Shown piece after piece: positions 1-5,365 of a stretch of DNA of 5,365 nt (position 1 is the stretch's first letter; each line of letters begins with the position of its first letter). Position numbers and translations under genes: made by a program. The notes beneath the pieces are model-generated. The model did no database searches, had not been told where the DNA came from, and worked only from the letters and a program-made list of their open reading frames with translations. Source of the stretch: Candidatus Hydrogenedens terephthalaticus JGI OTU-1 (GTDB lineage Bacteria > Hydrogenedentota > Hydrogenedentia > Hydrogenedentales > Hydrogenedentaceae). The stretch covers positions 1 through 5,365 of the forward strand of contig AWNW01000084.1 of assembly GCA_000493945.1 (NCBI GenBank), written 5' to 3'.

Positions 1-2420
1 GGGCTGCCGCCCCCGGTTTCTTCGATATTTTATTTAGCAGGAAATTGGAATACTCCGAATTGCCGGATGTAGGGGAACCCTTAACTTTACCGGGTCCAAT
101 GTCTGTAGGAGAATTTCTGGAAGCCATTCATTTAGCAACAAACTGGAACATTATTGTTTCTGATGGTGCCAAAGATTTACAGATGAACTTCTGGATTGTA
201 GATAAAAAACCAAAAGAGGCATTGGAAGTATTAAAGTTTTATGATATTTTCTATGAATTTGATGAAAAGACAAATTTTATGCGTGTTTTTACAAAGGAAG
301 AGTGGTTAATTAAAACATTCGGGGATTTGAAACCGCATGAATTCAAAATTAAAAATGCAGATATATCTTATATGGAAGCCATTATATCTTCTCTTTTGTC
401 CGGTATAGGGAAGATGATAACCGATACACGAACTGGCGTCATCTATGTGTGGGATATTGAAGACAATATTAAACAAATGGAAAAGACAGTTAAAGAATTA
501 GATGTCCCGCTGGAGAAGAAGGTTTTTTCAATAAAGCATGCAGATGTGTCCGATGTAGAATCCGTTTTAACTTCTATGTTAACTCCGAATGGAAGTCTTC
601 TGGTGGATACGCGGAGTGGAAATATCTTTGTCTGGGATTCTCCTACATCATTAGGGAAAATGGAGGAGGTAGTCGCTCGTCTGGATGTTCCTATGGAGAC
701 AAGAAGTTTTTCTATCCAATATGTGGATGTTGAGAATATAGCAGATGCTCTTGGGGAAATGATTTCACAGAGGGGTGTTGTGCAAGTTGACCCACGGACC
801 AATGTTATTATTGTGACGGATTTGCCCTCACGCTTGGACCGTATTGGTGAGTTTGTAAAAACATTAGATATACGGCTTGAAACACGCACCTGGGTAATTA
901 AGTATGCAGATATTGACTTTATCGCAGACCAATTAGAAAATCTTGTTCCTTCGGATATGGGACAGGTTGTAGTAGATGATATGACACATCAGATAACTGT
1001 AACTGCTTTACCCAGTCGAATTGCAGAAATTGATGAATTAATCAAGACATGGGATATTAAACGGAAACAGGTATTGATAGAAGCATTTATTGTGGAAATG
1101 GATACAGAGTTGGAACGCTCTTTAGGTATCAATTGGTCTTACTACGGCACTTCAGGCAATGTGCCGATTGTTATCCATGGAGGGTCGGGTGTAAAAGATA
1201 TTGCATCTCCCTCTGGAAGTGGGGAATCCATGAGTGTCGGACAACTGCCTTCGTTAGTTCCGCGTTTTGGTCCTTTGACTGTGGACAGTGGTGGAAACAT
1301 TACGCGCCCCCAACTTCAGACACTTCAGAATAAGCCTGTTGTTGACCATTTTCTCGGGAATAATCTATCCGTAGCCTTAAATTATCTTGACCGCCAAAAC
1401 AAGGCGACTATCCTTTCTTCACCACGAGTAGTGGTTCAGGATGGAGAAGAAGCCATTTTTGAAAACGCTACACGAGTCCCGTATATCTCAGGAACCGCAG
1501 GAGGATATTCTCCGTATACTTATTCATACCGCCAAACTACAGATGGTACCACTACGGGTAATCAATATAACCCGTATTATAGTTATCCTTATTATGGTGG
1601 TTATTATGGTGGATACAATCGGGTAGAATTTATTGATGTGGGAACAATCCTATCTGTGGTTCCTCGTATTACAGAAGATAATAGTATTCTTTTAGATATT
1701 AGCGCTGAAGATAGTTCCTATAAAGATAAAGAAATTAAGGCATACGACCAGACATCTACGGTGCCTGAGAAGACTATACGGCATGCGGAAACGCAACTTC
1801 GGGTGCAAAGCGGTGAAACGGTAGTTTTAGGAGGATTACGAAGAAGTCGGAGTTCGCACTTAGTTACAAAGACGCCATTGTTAGGAGACATTCCACTTTT
1901 AGGTAAGTTGTTCCGAAATCCATCACGGGCAGCAAGAAATGATAATTTGCTTATTTTTATAACCACAACAGTTGTTGATGAATATACCCATCCGGAAGCA
2001 GAAATGCTTACCCGTGCTGAAGACAAAATTTCAGAGGATGTTCGTTATGAAGCCCGCAATCTCTGGGGTAAACTTCATGAACAGGCATATCCCGACCGTA
2101 AATCTGAAATACGCGTTTCAGTAGGAAACAATGGGGCACTGTTTATGGGTGGGCAAAAAGTTAATCTGTCTGAATTGCCTCAATTACTCGAAAAAGAAAA
2201 AGGTAAAGGGAAGAAAAAAGTATTATTGAGGAAATCACTCCGCACACCTGAGAATATTATTAATGATGTAAAAGGAGTGATTGAAAAATGTGGTTTAACA
2301 ATCGAATACGACTATATTAATGAGCCTATTGTCGCATTGCCCGATGAGCGTCCAGAAAGGAATAACACTCCTATACAGGCGGTTGAGCCTTCGGAAGAAA
2401 CACAAGACAATTCAAAATAA
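1..2420 (+). CDS. Secretin (GspD/PilQ superfamily) with ExbD/TolR-like C-terminal extension, 5'-partial
   Basis: This is an outer-membrane secretin, a multimeric pore for type II secretion, type IV pili or a related system. The frame is open from position 3 with no stop, so the true start and signal peptide lie upstream. A TTG at 45 is a poor start: it has no proper RBS spacing and no signal peptide follows. Residues are numbered from that TTG codon. Residues ~15-85 look like an N0/STN domain. Four N1/NolW-like repeats cover ~100-340. The secretin domain covers ~341-645, opening with QVLIEAFIVEM and ending in the hallmark VVLGGLRR and TPLLGDIPLLGKLFRN. It contains a Tyr/Gly-rich insertion at 488-524. 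Residues ~650-685 look like a helical linker, ~688-757 resemble ExbD/TolR, and the tail is polar. No inner-membrane, ATPase or pilin genes are visible, so the system type is unresolved. Family assignment is firm; subtype is not. Confidence 0.95.
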   Translation, partial: AAAPGFFDILFSRKLEYSELPDVGEPLTLPGPMSVGEFLEAIHLATNWNIIVSDGAKDLQMNFWIVDKKPKEALEVLKFYDIFYEFDEKTNFMRVFTKEEWLIKTFGDLKPHEFKIKNADISYMEAIISSLLSGIGKMITDTRTGVIYVWDIEDNIKQMEKTVKELDVPLEKKVFSIKHADVSDVESVLTSMLTPNGSLLVDTRSGNIFVWDSPTSLGKMEEVVARLDVPMETRSFSIQYVDVENIADALGEMISQRGVVQVDPRTNVIIVTDLPSRLDRIGEFVKTLDIRLETRTWVIKYADIDFIADQLENLVPSDMGQVVVDDMTHQITVTALPSRIAEIDELIKTWDIKRKQVLIEAFIVEMDTELERSLGINWSYYGTSGNVPIVIHGGSGVKDIASPSGSGESMSVGQLPSLVPRFGPLTVDSGGNITRPQLQTLQNKPVVDHFLGNNLSVALNYLDRQNKATILSSPRVVVQDGEEAIFENATRVPYISGTAGGYSPYTYSYRQTTDGTTTGNQYNPYYSYPYYGGYYGGYNRVEFIDVGTILSVVPRITEDNSILLDISAEDSSYKDKEIKAYDQTSTVPEKTIRHAETQLRVQSGETVVLGGLRRSRSSHLVTKTPLLGDIPLLGKLFRNPSRAARNDNLLIFITTTVVDEYTHPEAEMLTRAEDKISEDVRYEARNLWGKLHEQAYPDRKSEIRVSVGNNGALFMGGQKVNLSELPQLLEKEKGKGKKKVLLRKSLRTPENIINDVKGVIEKCGLTIEYDYINEPIVALPDERPERNNTPIQAVEPSEETQDNSK
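342..1073 (+). repeat. Four tandem 61-residue secretin N-domain repeats
   Basis: Within the secretin, four units begin at F100, F161, F222 and W283, exactly 61 residues (183 bp) apart. Each follows the pattern F/W-x-I-x-x-A/V-D, then a helix, then a D-x-R/T-x-x-x-I-x-V strand, a second helix, and LD(V/I) or WDI near the end. Known secretin N1-N3 domains have this ring-building fold. Four units plus the N0-like domain is one more than the usual GspD set. The constant length and shared motifs suggest growth by internal duplication, although the DNA has diverged. Confidence 0.85.
1506..1616 (+). other. Tyr/Gly-rich insertion in the secretin gate region
   Basis: Residues 488-524 of the secretin contain 13 tyrosines in 37 positions, with Pro, Gly, Ser, Thr and Asn making up most of the rest. 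The segment lies between the conserved RVPYISG stretch and VEFIDVGTILSVVPRI. In characterised secretins this part of the barrel domain is at or next to the central gate. A near-perfect 12-bp duplication (TATTATGGTGGT/A) at about 1590-1613 suggests the segment can grow by slippage. The gate placement is inferred by homology. Confidence 0.6.
2106..2315 (+). other. ExbD/TolR periplasmic-like domain at the secretin C-terminus
   Basis: Residues ~688-757 of the secretin read like the periplasmic part of ExbD/TolR. There is a first strand (IRVSVGNNG), a second strand with a turn (ALFMGGQKVN), a helix starting LSELPQLLEK, a strand KKVLLRKS, a helix (NIINDVKGVIEKCG) and a final strand LTIEYDY. ExbD family members show the same order: V-x-I-x-x-dG-x-l-x-l-xG-x-x-V, then eL, then VlIraD, then vmdaak-x-aG. 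The N-terminal membrane helix with the motor Asp of true ExbD is absent. This is a pattern-based call by eye without a profile search. Confidence 0.5.
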
Positions 2421-2465
2421 AGTAGTTTTTATATAGTAATATTTTTTCAGAGATATACAATAGGG

Positions 2466-2527
2466 TGTTGCCTTAAACAGTAAAATGAATACCTATAAGC
2501 CATAGGCAACAGATTTATATTTTTTTT
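2466..2527 (+). terminator. Possible rho-independent terminator after the secretin
   Basis: TGTTGCC (2466-2472) can pair with GGCAACA (2505-2511). An alternative inner hairpin is CCTAT/ATAGG (2492-2496 with 2502-2506). A run of eight T ends at 2527, but it lies several bases after the stem. The 32-nt interior of the outer stem and this gap make it weak. It sits 45 bp after the secretin stop, where a terminator would be expected. Confidence 0.3.
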
Positions 2528-2555
2528 CTAATCATAGAAGCATGGTATGCCATAC

Positions 2556-2741
2556 TCTTACTTCGTTTTAAGGTCTTTGTGGTAAAAGAATTAACCACAG
2601 AGAACACAAAGGATGTTTTACACAAAGAACACAGAGGATGTTTATATGAAAATTAGGCAAATTTTACTTTGTGAACTCTGTAAAATCTTTGTGCTCTTTG
2701 TGGTAAAAAGATTTCCCCATTAAAAAATCTCAGAAGTAAGA
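2556..2741. repeat. Palindromic CACAGAG-type repeat cluster
   Basis: The cluster is bounded by a perfect 9-bp inverted repeat, TCTTACTTC (2556-2564) and GAAGTAAGA (2733-2741). Inside are two tandem 25-bp units (2596-2620 and 2621-2645) that match at 21 of 25 bases. Two further copies in the opposite orientation lie at 2667-2685 and 2687-2708. Forward and reverse copies are complementary and give an imperfect palindrome of about 110 bp. A 14-bp direct repeat, TCTTTGTGGTAAAA, occurs at 2574-2587 and 2695-2708. A local hairpin pairs 2574-2583 with 2594-2603 (10 bp including one G-U, 10-nt loop). No ORF or transposase is present. It could be a MITE/REP-like element or a transcribed structured RNA. 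Confidence 0.65.
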
Positions 2742-2800
2742 ACGATTTAGATACATTGTTTGAAAATAACAACGCATGATGATTTTTCCCATTTGTTTTT

Positions 2801-2823
2801 ATTCGTGTAATTCGTGGTTAAAA
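2801..2823 (+). repeat. Single repeat copy, ATTCGTG-N-AATTCGTGG type
   Basis: ATTCGTG, one base, then AATTCGTGG followed by TTAAAA. The 7+1+9 layout and A-rich tail match the copies in the 2556-2741 cluster, with CG replacing the TT of CTTTGTG. The two halves also resemble each other. I recall near-identical strings as common intergenic repeats in several environmental bacterial lineages, but could not check this here. Confidence 0.5.
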
Positions 2824-2868
2824 TTTTTTACCAATTTAAATCCAGTCCACAAAGAGGAAAAGTAGTAT

Positions 2869-2976
2869 ATGTTAAGTTGTGAGATATTCTCTTTCTTCTT
2901 CATTTATATTCTTGGTGTTCTTCATAGTTTAAAAATTATATGTTACTTATGTACTATAGTTGTTCAAGAAAAATAA
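2869..2976 (+). CDS. Doubtful 35-residue hydrophobic small ORF upstream of the thioesterase
   Basis: The frame runs from ATG at 2869 to TAA at 2974-2976 and encodes 35 residues, starting MLSCEIFSFFFIYILGVLHS. A hydrophobic central stretch could span a membrane once. A GAGG sequence at 2854-2857 lies 11 bases before the ATG, a plausible if slightly long ribosome-binding site. The stop falls 6 bases before the thioesterase ATG, so the ORF could act as a translationally coupled leader. Against this, AT-rich DNA readily encodes Phe/Ile/Leu runs, and part of the frame is repeat-derived. I recognise no family. Confidence 0.2.
   Translation: MLSCEIFSFFFIYILGVLHSLKIICYLCTIVVQEK
2911..2934 (+). repeat. 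Degenerate repeat copy, CTTGGTG-N-TCTTCATAG type
   Basis: CTTGGTG, one base, then TCTTCATAG followed by TTTAAAA. It keeps the 7+1+9 layout and the TTAAAA-like tail of the other copies but is the most diverged in its second half. It falls inside the small ORF at 2869-2976, which weakens the case for that ORF being a real gene. Confidence 0.4.
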
Positions 2977-2982
2977 TTATGG

Positions 2983-3423
2983 ATGAAAGTAATGGAACCA
3001 GAAAATAAAGGAATTGACAAAAAATTATTTGATTATCTGTATCAATCCATCGAAACTACCCCCTATTATAATTTGTTGGGAATTCATCTGAACTCAATAT
3101 CAAAGGGAGAAGTAGTAATGTCCGCAATACCGGAGGCAAAACATGCCAATCCCATGGGATTTATTCATGGGGGATTGGTGATGTCGTTGTTAGATGCGGT
3201 TATGGGCAATGCGGTGCGAAGTTTAGGTATCAAATCTGTGACTGTAGATATATCTATCTCATTTCCAAGAGGTGGTGAATTTGATAAAACTTTACATGCA
3301 GAAGGTAAAGTAGTTCATGCGGGGAAACAGGTATTATTTGCAGAGGGGAAGGTTTTTTCTGGGGAAAATATAATTGGATATGGAAAAGGCACTTTCTACA
3401 AAATCGGGAAGATAGAACTATAA
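2983..3423 (+). CDS. PaaI-family hotdog thioesterase
   Basis: This 146-residue cytosolic protein belongs to the PaaI/YbgC-like hotdog acyl-CoA thioesterases, which hydrolyse acyl- or aryl-CoA thioesters. The diagnostic motif is complete: N56-P-M-G59-F-I-H62-G63-G64, then D71 and G75 on the central helix. Asn/Gly/His-Gly-Gly and the acidic residue are the binding and catalytic elements of the family. The later strands (VTVDISISFPRGG, LHAEGKVVHAGKQVLFAEGKVF) fit the hotdog sheet. Length is normal for a single-domain member, and the native state is probably a tetramer. The ATG at 2983 is chosen, with a weak purine-rich RBS (AAGAAAA); an in-frame ATG at 2992 is also possible. The substrate cannot be predicted. 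The gene converges with lipB, with 30 bp between stops. Confidence 0.9.
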   Translation: MKVMEPENKGIDKKLFDYLYQSIETTPYYNLLGIHLNSISKGEVVMSAIPEAKHANPMGFIHGGLVMSLLDAVMGNAVRSLGIKSVTVDISISFPRGGEFDKTLHAEGKVVHAGKQVLFAEGKVFSGENIIGYGKGTFYKIGKIEL

Positions 3424-3456
3424 TACACAACGGGTAGGAGTTTTGTTGAAGTATTA
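3421..3456. terminator. Palindrome at convergent gene ends, possible bidirectional terminator
   Basis: TAATAC (3421-3426) is perfectly complementary to GTATTA (3451-3456). The arms contain the stop codons of the thioesterase (TAA) and of lipB (TAA on the minus strand). An inner CAAC/GTTG pairing (3428-3431 with 3445-3448) extends the stem after a small internal bulge, leaving a 13-nt loop. The stem is AT-rich and no long T run follows on either side, so termination activity is uncertain. Confidence 0.3.
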
Positions 3457-4119
3457 GATTTCCGTTATAGATAGTTCTGATATACAGAAATGTTTACAAA
3501 AAATAGGTAGGAAAATGCGGATAAATTCTTCATGGGTTGGGCAAGGTATATCTCTTTTTAATTCGTTTTTCAACGAGGTAACTTTTTTATCGGTTATTCC
3601 ACAAGGGATAATCCATTGAAAAGGGGTTAAGTCAAGATTTATGTTAATGCTAAACCCATGCCATGTAATACTATTTTTTACCCCAATTCCAATAGCCGCA
3701 ATTTTTCTATCTTCCACCCAAACTCCCGTAAGAGACTTTATTGTTTGTGTGGGAATACGGTAGCAAGCAAGGGTATCCATTATTGTCTCTTCTAATTTTC
3801 GAATATATTGATGAACAGACATGGCACGGGATGCAAGATTGAGTATAGGATAACCTACTAATTGCCCGGGTCCATGATAGGTTATATCCCCTCCGCGGTC
3901 TGTGTGTATAAAACCGATGCCCCGCTGTTGGCAAAGTTCTGGCGAGATAAGGAGATGTTCCTGCTGAAATTGTCGTCCTGCGGTAAAAACAGGGGTATGT
4001 TCAAGAAGAATAAGGTATTCTTCCGCCATACCGTTTTGTAATTTATCTCTTCGTTCTATTTGTTGCTGGTAAATGGTGTCGTAATTTTGTGGATTTTTGT
4101 AAATAAGAACTTCGAACAT
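3454..4119 (-). CDS. lipB: Octanoyltransferase LipB (lipoyl(octanoyl) transferase)
   Basis: LipB moves an octanoyl group from octanoyl-ACP to a lysine on lipoyl domains (pyruvate and 2-oxoglutarate dehydrogenases, glycine cleavage H protein). This is the first step of de novo lipoate assembly before LipA inserts sulfur. The 221-residue length is typical. Visible family motifs are EHTPVFTAGR (40-49), RGGDITYHGPGQLVGYP (75-91), the conserved lysine K139 in DRKIAAIGIGV, WHGFSININ (153-161) and the catalytic cysteine C173 in IIPCGITDKKVTSL. The Lys-Cys spacing of 34 equals that of E. coli LipB (K135/C169), so the enzyme should be active. The ATG start gives the expected family N-terminus. It begins 15 bp after the histidine kinase stop; a weak AAGG overlaps that stop, so translation may be coupled. 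lipA is not in the window. Confidence 0.96.
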   Translation of the reverse strand: MFEVLIYKNPQNYDTIYQQQIERRDKLQNGMAEEYLILLEHTPVFTAGRQFQQEHLLISPELCQQRGIGFIHTDRGGDITYHGPGQLVGYPILNLASRAMSVHQYIRKLEETIMDTLACYRIPTQTIKSLTGVWVEDRKIAAIGIGVKNSITWHGFSININLDLTPFQWIIPCGITDKKVTSLKNELKRDIPCPTHEEFIRIFLPIFCKHFCISELSITEI

Positions 4120-4134
4120 GGAACGGATGTTGCC

Positions 4135-5226
4135 TTATACAGATTTTGGAGGGATTTCATTTGGAAAATCTACAGCAGGCTCCAAAGGAATACCTATTTC
4201 GAACATAGCACCTCTGGGTTGTCGGTTATGGCAATTTACCCAACCCCGATGCCCCATAACAATTCGCTGAACAATAGATAGTCCCAGTCCTGTCCCCCCT
4301 TTCTTCTTTGTAACAAAAGGTTTAAAAAGTTCGTGTTTTTTTATCTTTTCAGGAAGTCCCGGACCTTCATCTTCTATACGGATAATGATGCATTCTCCAT
4401 CCGAATCAACAGAAACTCGTACCCATTTTTTGTCCTGTTCAATTTGCACCTCGATAGCATTGCGAATTAGATTGGCAATAGCCGTGGATAATTTGTCCGC
4501 ATCAGCAAATATAAATTGGAGATTTTTAGGGATTTTTTCTATTTCTATAATTGCTGAATGTTTCTCTATAATGTGTGAGCAAATATTAATTGCTTTTTCG
4601 ATGACGAAGTCAGTGGTTTGCTTTTGAATATATACTTCTTGTGGTTTGGCAAAACTAAGAAATTGATTTACCAGAAGATTTAACTGTTCCGCTTCCTTTA
4701 AAATAAGATGGAGATTTTTTGTAAGTTCTGGCTTATCTGCTGTTTTTTGGATTAAGAACTCTGTCATGCCTGAAATGACGCCCAAAGGATTACGAAACTC
4801 ATGGACAATACTTGCAGTTAGTGTTCCGATTTGGGCTAATTGCTTGTTAACTTCCGCTTCGTGTTGTAATTTTTTTATCTGTGTCAGGTCTGTAAATAAA
4901 AAGACAGCTCCGAGAATCTTCTCGCCCTCTTTAATTAAGGAACTGGTTAAACCTAATATGTTTTCACCTTCAATATCTAATGTTATTTTCCTCCGTGAAA
5001 TAGACTCTTTCTTATCAAGTAGTTCCTTATAAATCTCTACAAAGGGAGTTAATGTCTTAATATTGTAAATACTTTCGCCGGGATGTAATATGTGAGGCTT
5101 AAGTTTCAAATGTTTCAAAGCAGATGGATTGACAAGCAGGATATTTCCTTCGTCATTGATTACCAGAACACCACTTTCCAGATTTTGTATTACACTATGG
5201 GCTATGTAGTCAATAGAGTTATTCAT
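4135..5226 (-). CDS. Soluble PAS-domain sensor histidine kinase (NtrB/AtoS-like)
   Basis: This 363-residue kinase has no predicted signal peptide or membrane helix, so it is probably cytosolic. Residues ~5-115 form a PAS sensor domain (LESGVLVINDEGNILLVNPSA). A short coiled linker (~116-132) leads to the HisKA dimerisation domain with the H box ASIVHEFRNPLG, where H142 is the phosphoacceptor. The HATPase domain shows the N box LIRNAIE (N256), the G1 box DEGPGLP (286-292), the F box FKPFVTKKKGG and the G2 box GTGLGLSIV (311-319). All catalytic boxes are intact. The layout resembles NtrB-type kinases that pair with sigma-54 regulators, but no response regulator is present, so partner and signal are unknown. 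The ATG at 5226 is 37 bp after rsmA and the RBS is weak. A possible internal promoter lies just upstream. Confidence 0.95.
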   Translation of the reverse strand: MNNSIDYIAHSVIQNLESGVLVINDEGNILLVNPSALKHLKLKPHILHPGESIYNIKTLTPFVEIYKELLDKKESISRRKITLDIEGENILGLTSSLIKEGEKILGAVFLFTDLTQIKKLQHEAEVNKQLAQIGTLTASIVHEFRNPLGVISGMTEFLIQKTADKPELTKNLHLILKEAEQLNLLVNQFLSFAKPQEVYIQKQTTDFVIEKAINICSHIIEKHSAIIEIEKIPKNLQFIFADADKLSTAIANLIRNAIEVQIEQDKKWVRVSVDSDGECIIIRIEDEGPGLPEKIKKHELFKPFVTKKKGGTGLGLSIVQRIVMGHRGWVNCHNRQPRGAMFEIGIPLEPAVDFPNEIPPKSV

Positions 5227-5252
5227 AAATATATTCTCAATAATTATATTAG

Positions 5253-5280
5253 AGTATAATTTTTTAGGTTTTCAGTTCAA
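5253..5280 (-). promoter_or_regulatory. Possible sigma-70-type promoter upstream of the histidine kinase
   Basis: Read on the minus strand, TTGAAC (5275-5280) is followed after 16 bp by TATACT (5253-5258), matching 4 of 6 and 5 of 6 consensus positions. A perfect TATAAT also occurs closer to the start (5243-5248) but has no matching -35 at the usual distance. The site overlaps the end of rsmA, so it could give the kinase and lipB expression independent of rsmA. AT-rich sequence makes chance matches common. Confidence 0.3.
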
Positions 5281-5365
5281 TCTTTTCTAATGTTTCGGTG
5301 AGTAGCACAAAATCGTTCCATGTTAATGTCTCAGCACGGCGCGATGGGTCAATACCCGTAGTTTG
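5264..5365 (-). CDS. rsmA: 16S rRNA dimethyladenosine transferase RsmA/KsgA, C-terminal end only
   Basis: The minus strand is open from the window edge to a TAA at 5264-5266, giving the last 33 residues, which begin QTTGIDPSRRAETLTWNDF. GIDPSRRAETL followed by a short helix matches the very conserved C-terminus of RsmA/KsgA, which dimethylates two adjacent adenines in the 3' hairpin of 16S rRNA. The catalytic Rossmann domain lies beyond the window. The gene is the likely first visible member of a minus-strand cluster with the histidine kinase and lipB. The fragment is short, but this motif is distinctive. Confidence 0.85.
   Translation of the reverse strand, partial: QTTGIDPSRRAETLTWNDFVLLTETLEKIELKT

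Larger units (their letters stand above)
2421..2982. other. Repeat-rich intergenic region
   Basis: About 560 bp separate the secretin from the thioesterase gene. The stretch is very AT-rich and holds no convincing full-length gene. From left to right it contains a weak terminator-like hairpin (2466-2527), a palindromic repeat cluster (2556-2741), two further single repeat copies (2801-2823 and 2911-2934) and a short hydrophobic ORF of doubtful status (2869-2976). No tRNA or known riboswitch was recognised. A clear promoter for the thioesterase gene was not found. Confidence 0.7.

Noticed and set aside
45..47. TTG as the real start of the secretin
   Set aside because: The frame continues open to the window edge, AGCAGG is too close to act as an RBS, and a secretin needs a signal peptide that is missing here. 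The gene is better read as 5'-partial.
443..889. Minus-strand open frame opposite the secretin N-domains
   Set aside because: It lies wholly within a strongly supported secretin gene, has Ser/Thr-rich content with no recognisable family, and looks like an antisense shadow. The same holds for the minus-strand frame at 1718-2026.
2466..2480. Similarity of TGTTGCCTTAAACAG to TGTTGCCTTATACAG at 4128-4142
   Set aside because: Fourteen of 15 bases match, but the second copy spans the kinase stop codon and the 15-bp gap before lipB, with no shared flanking sequence. Two isolated short matches are compatible with chance.
2542..2555. Short palindromes around GGTATGCCATAC
   Set aside because: The arms are only 4-5 bp with a minimal loop; too short to call an operator or terminator without a known binding protein.
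2596..2645. CRISPR-like array from the two 25-bp repeats
   Set aside because: The units are directly abutting with no spacers, there are only two in tandem, inverted copies follow, and no cas genes are present.
4060..4281. Plus-strand open frames opposite lipB and the histidine kinase (also 4385-4627 and 4766-5032)
   Set aside because: They overlap well-supported minus-strand genes, have no recognisable domains or RBS, and look like frame shadows.

Overview
The window comes from a diderm (Gram-negative-type) bacterium of AT-leaning composition. The main evidence is an outer-membrane secretin, supported by the housekeeping genes lipB and rsmA. The phylum cannot be fixed from the sequence. The intergenic repeats resemble short repeats remembered from several environmental lineages (Bacteroidota, Planctomycetota, deltaproteobacterial groups and others), but that is weak evidence.

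Layout. Positions 1-2420 (+) hold a large secretin (GspD/PilQ superfamily) whose 5' end lies outside the window. It has an N0/STN-like domain, four tandem N-type repeats of exactly 61 residues, the secretin barrel domain with a Tyr/Gly-rich insertion, and an unusual C-terminal extension resembling the periplasmic domain of ExbD/TolR. Positions 2421-2982 are mostly non-coding. They carry a possible terminator and at least six diverged copies of one short repeat template, four of which form an imperfect palindrome. A doubtful 35-codon hydrophobic ORF sits immediately before the next gene. Positions 2983-3423 (+) encode a PaaI-type hotdog thioesterase. It converges on a minus-strand cluster read from the right edge: the 3' end of rsmA/ksgA (5264-5365), a soluble PAS-containing sensor histidine kinase (4135-5226) and lipB (3454-4119). 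Gaps in the cluster are short (37 and 15 bp), so an operon is likely.

How the genes fit together. The secretin would form an outer-membrane pore for a type II secretion, type IV pilus or related machine, but no partner genes are visible. LipB starts protein lipoylation from octanoyl-ACP, RsmA matures 16S rRNA, and the kinase is a cytosolic sensor with no response regulator in view. These look like separate functions placed side by side rather than one pathway. No phage, CRISPR, transposase or defence genes were seen. The most unusual items are the secretin's domain architecture and the intergenic repeat cluster.
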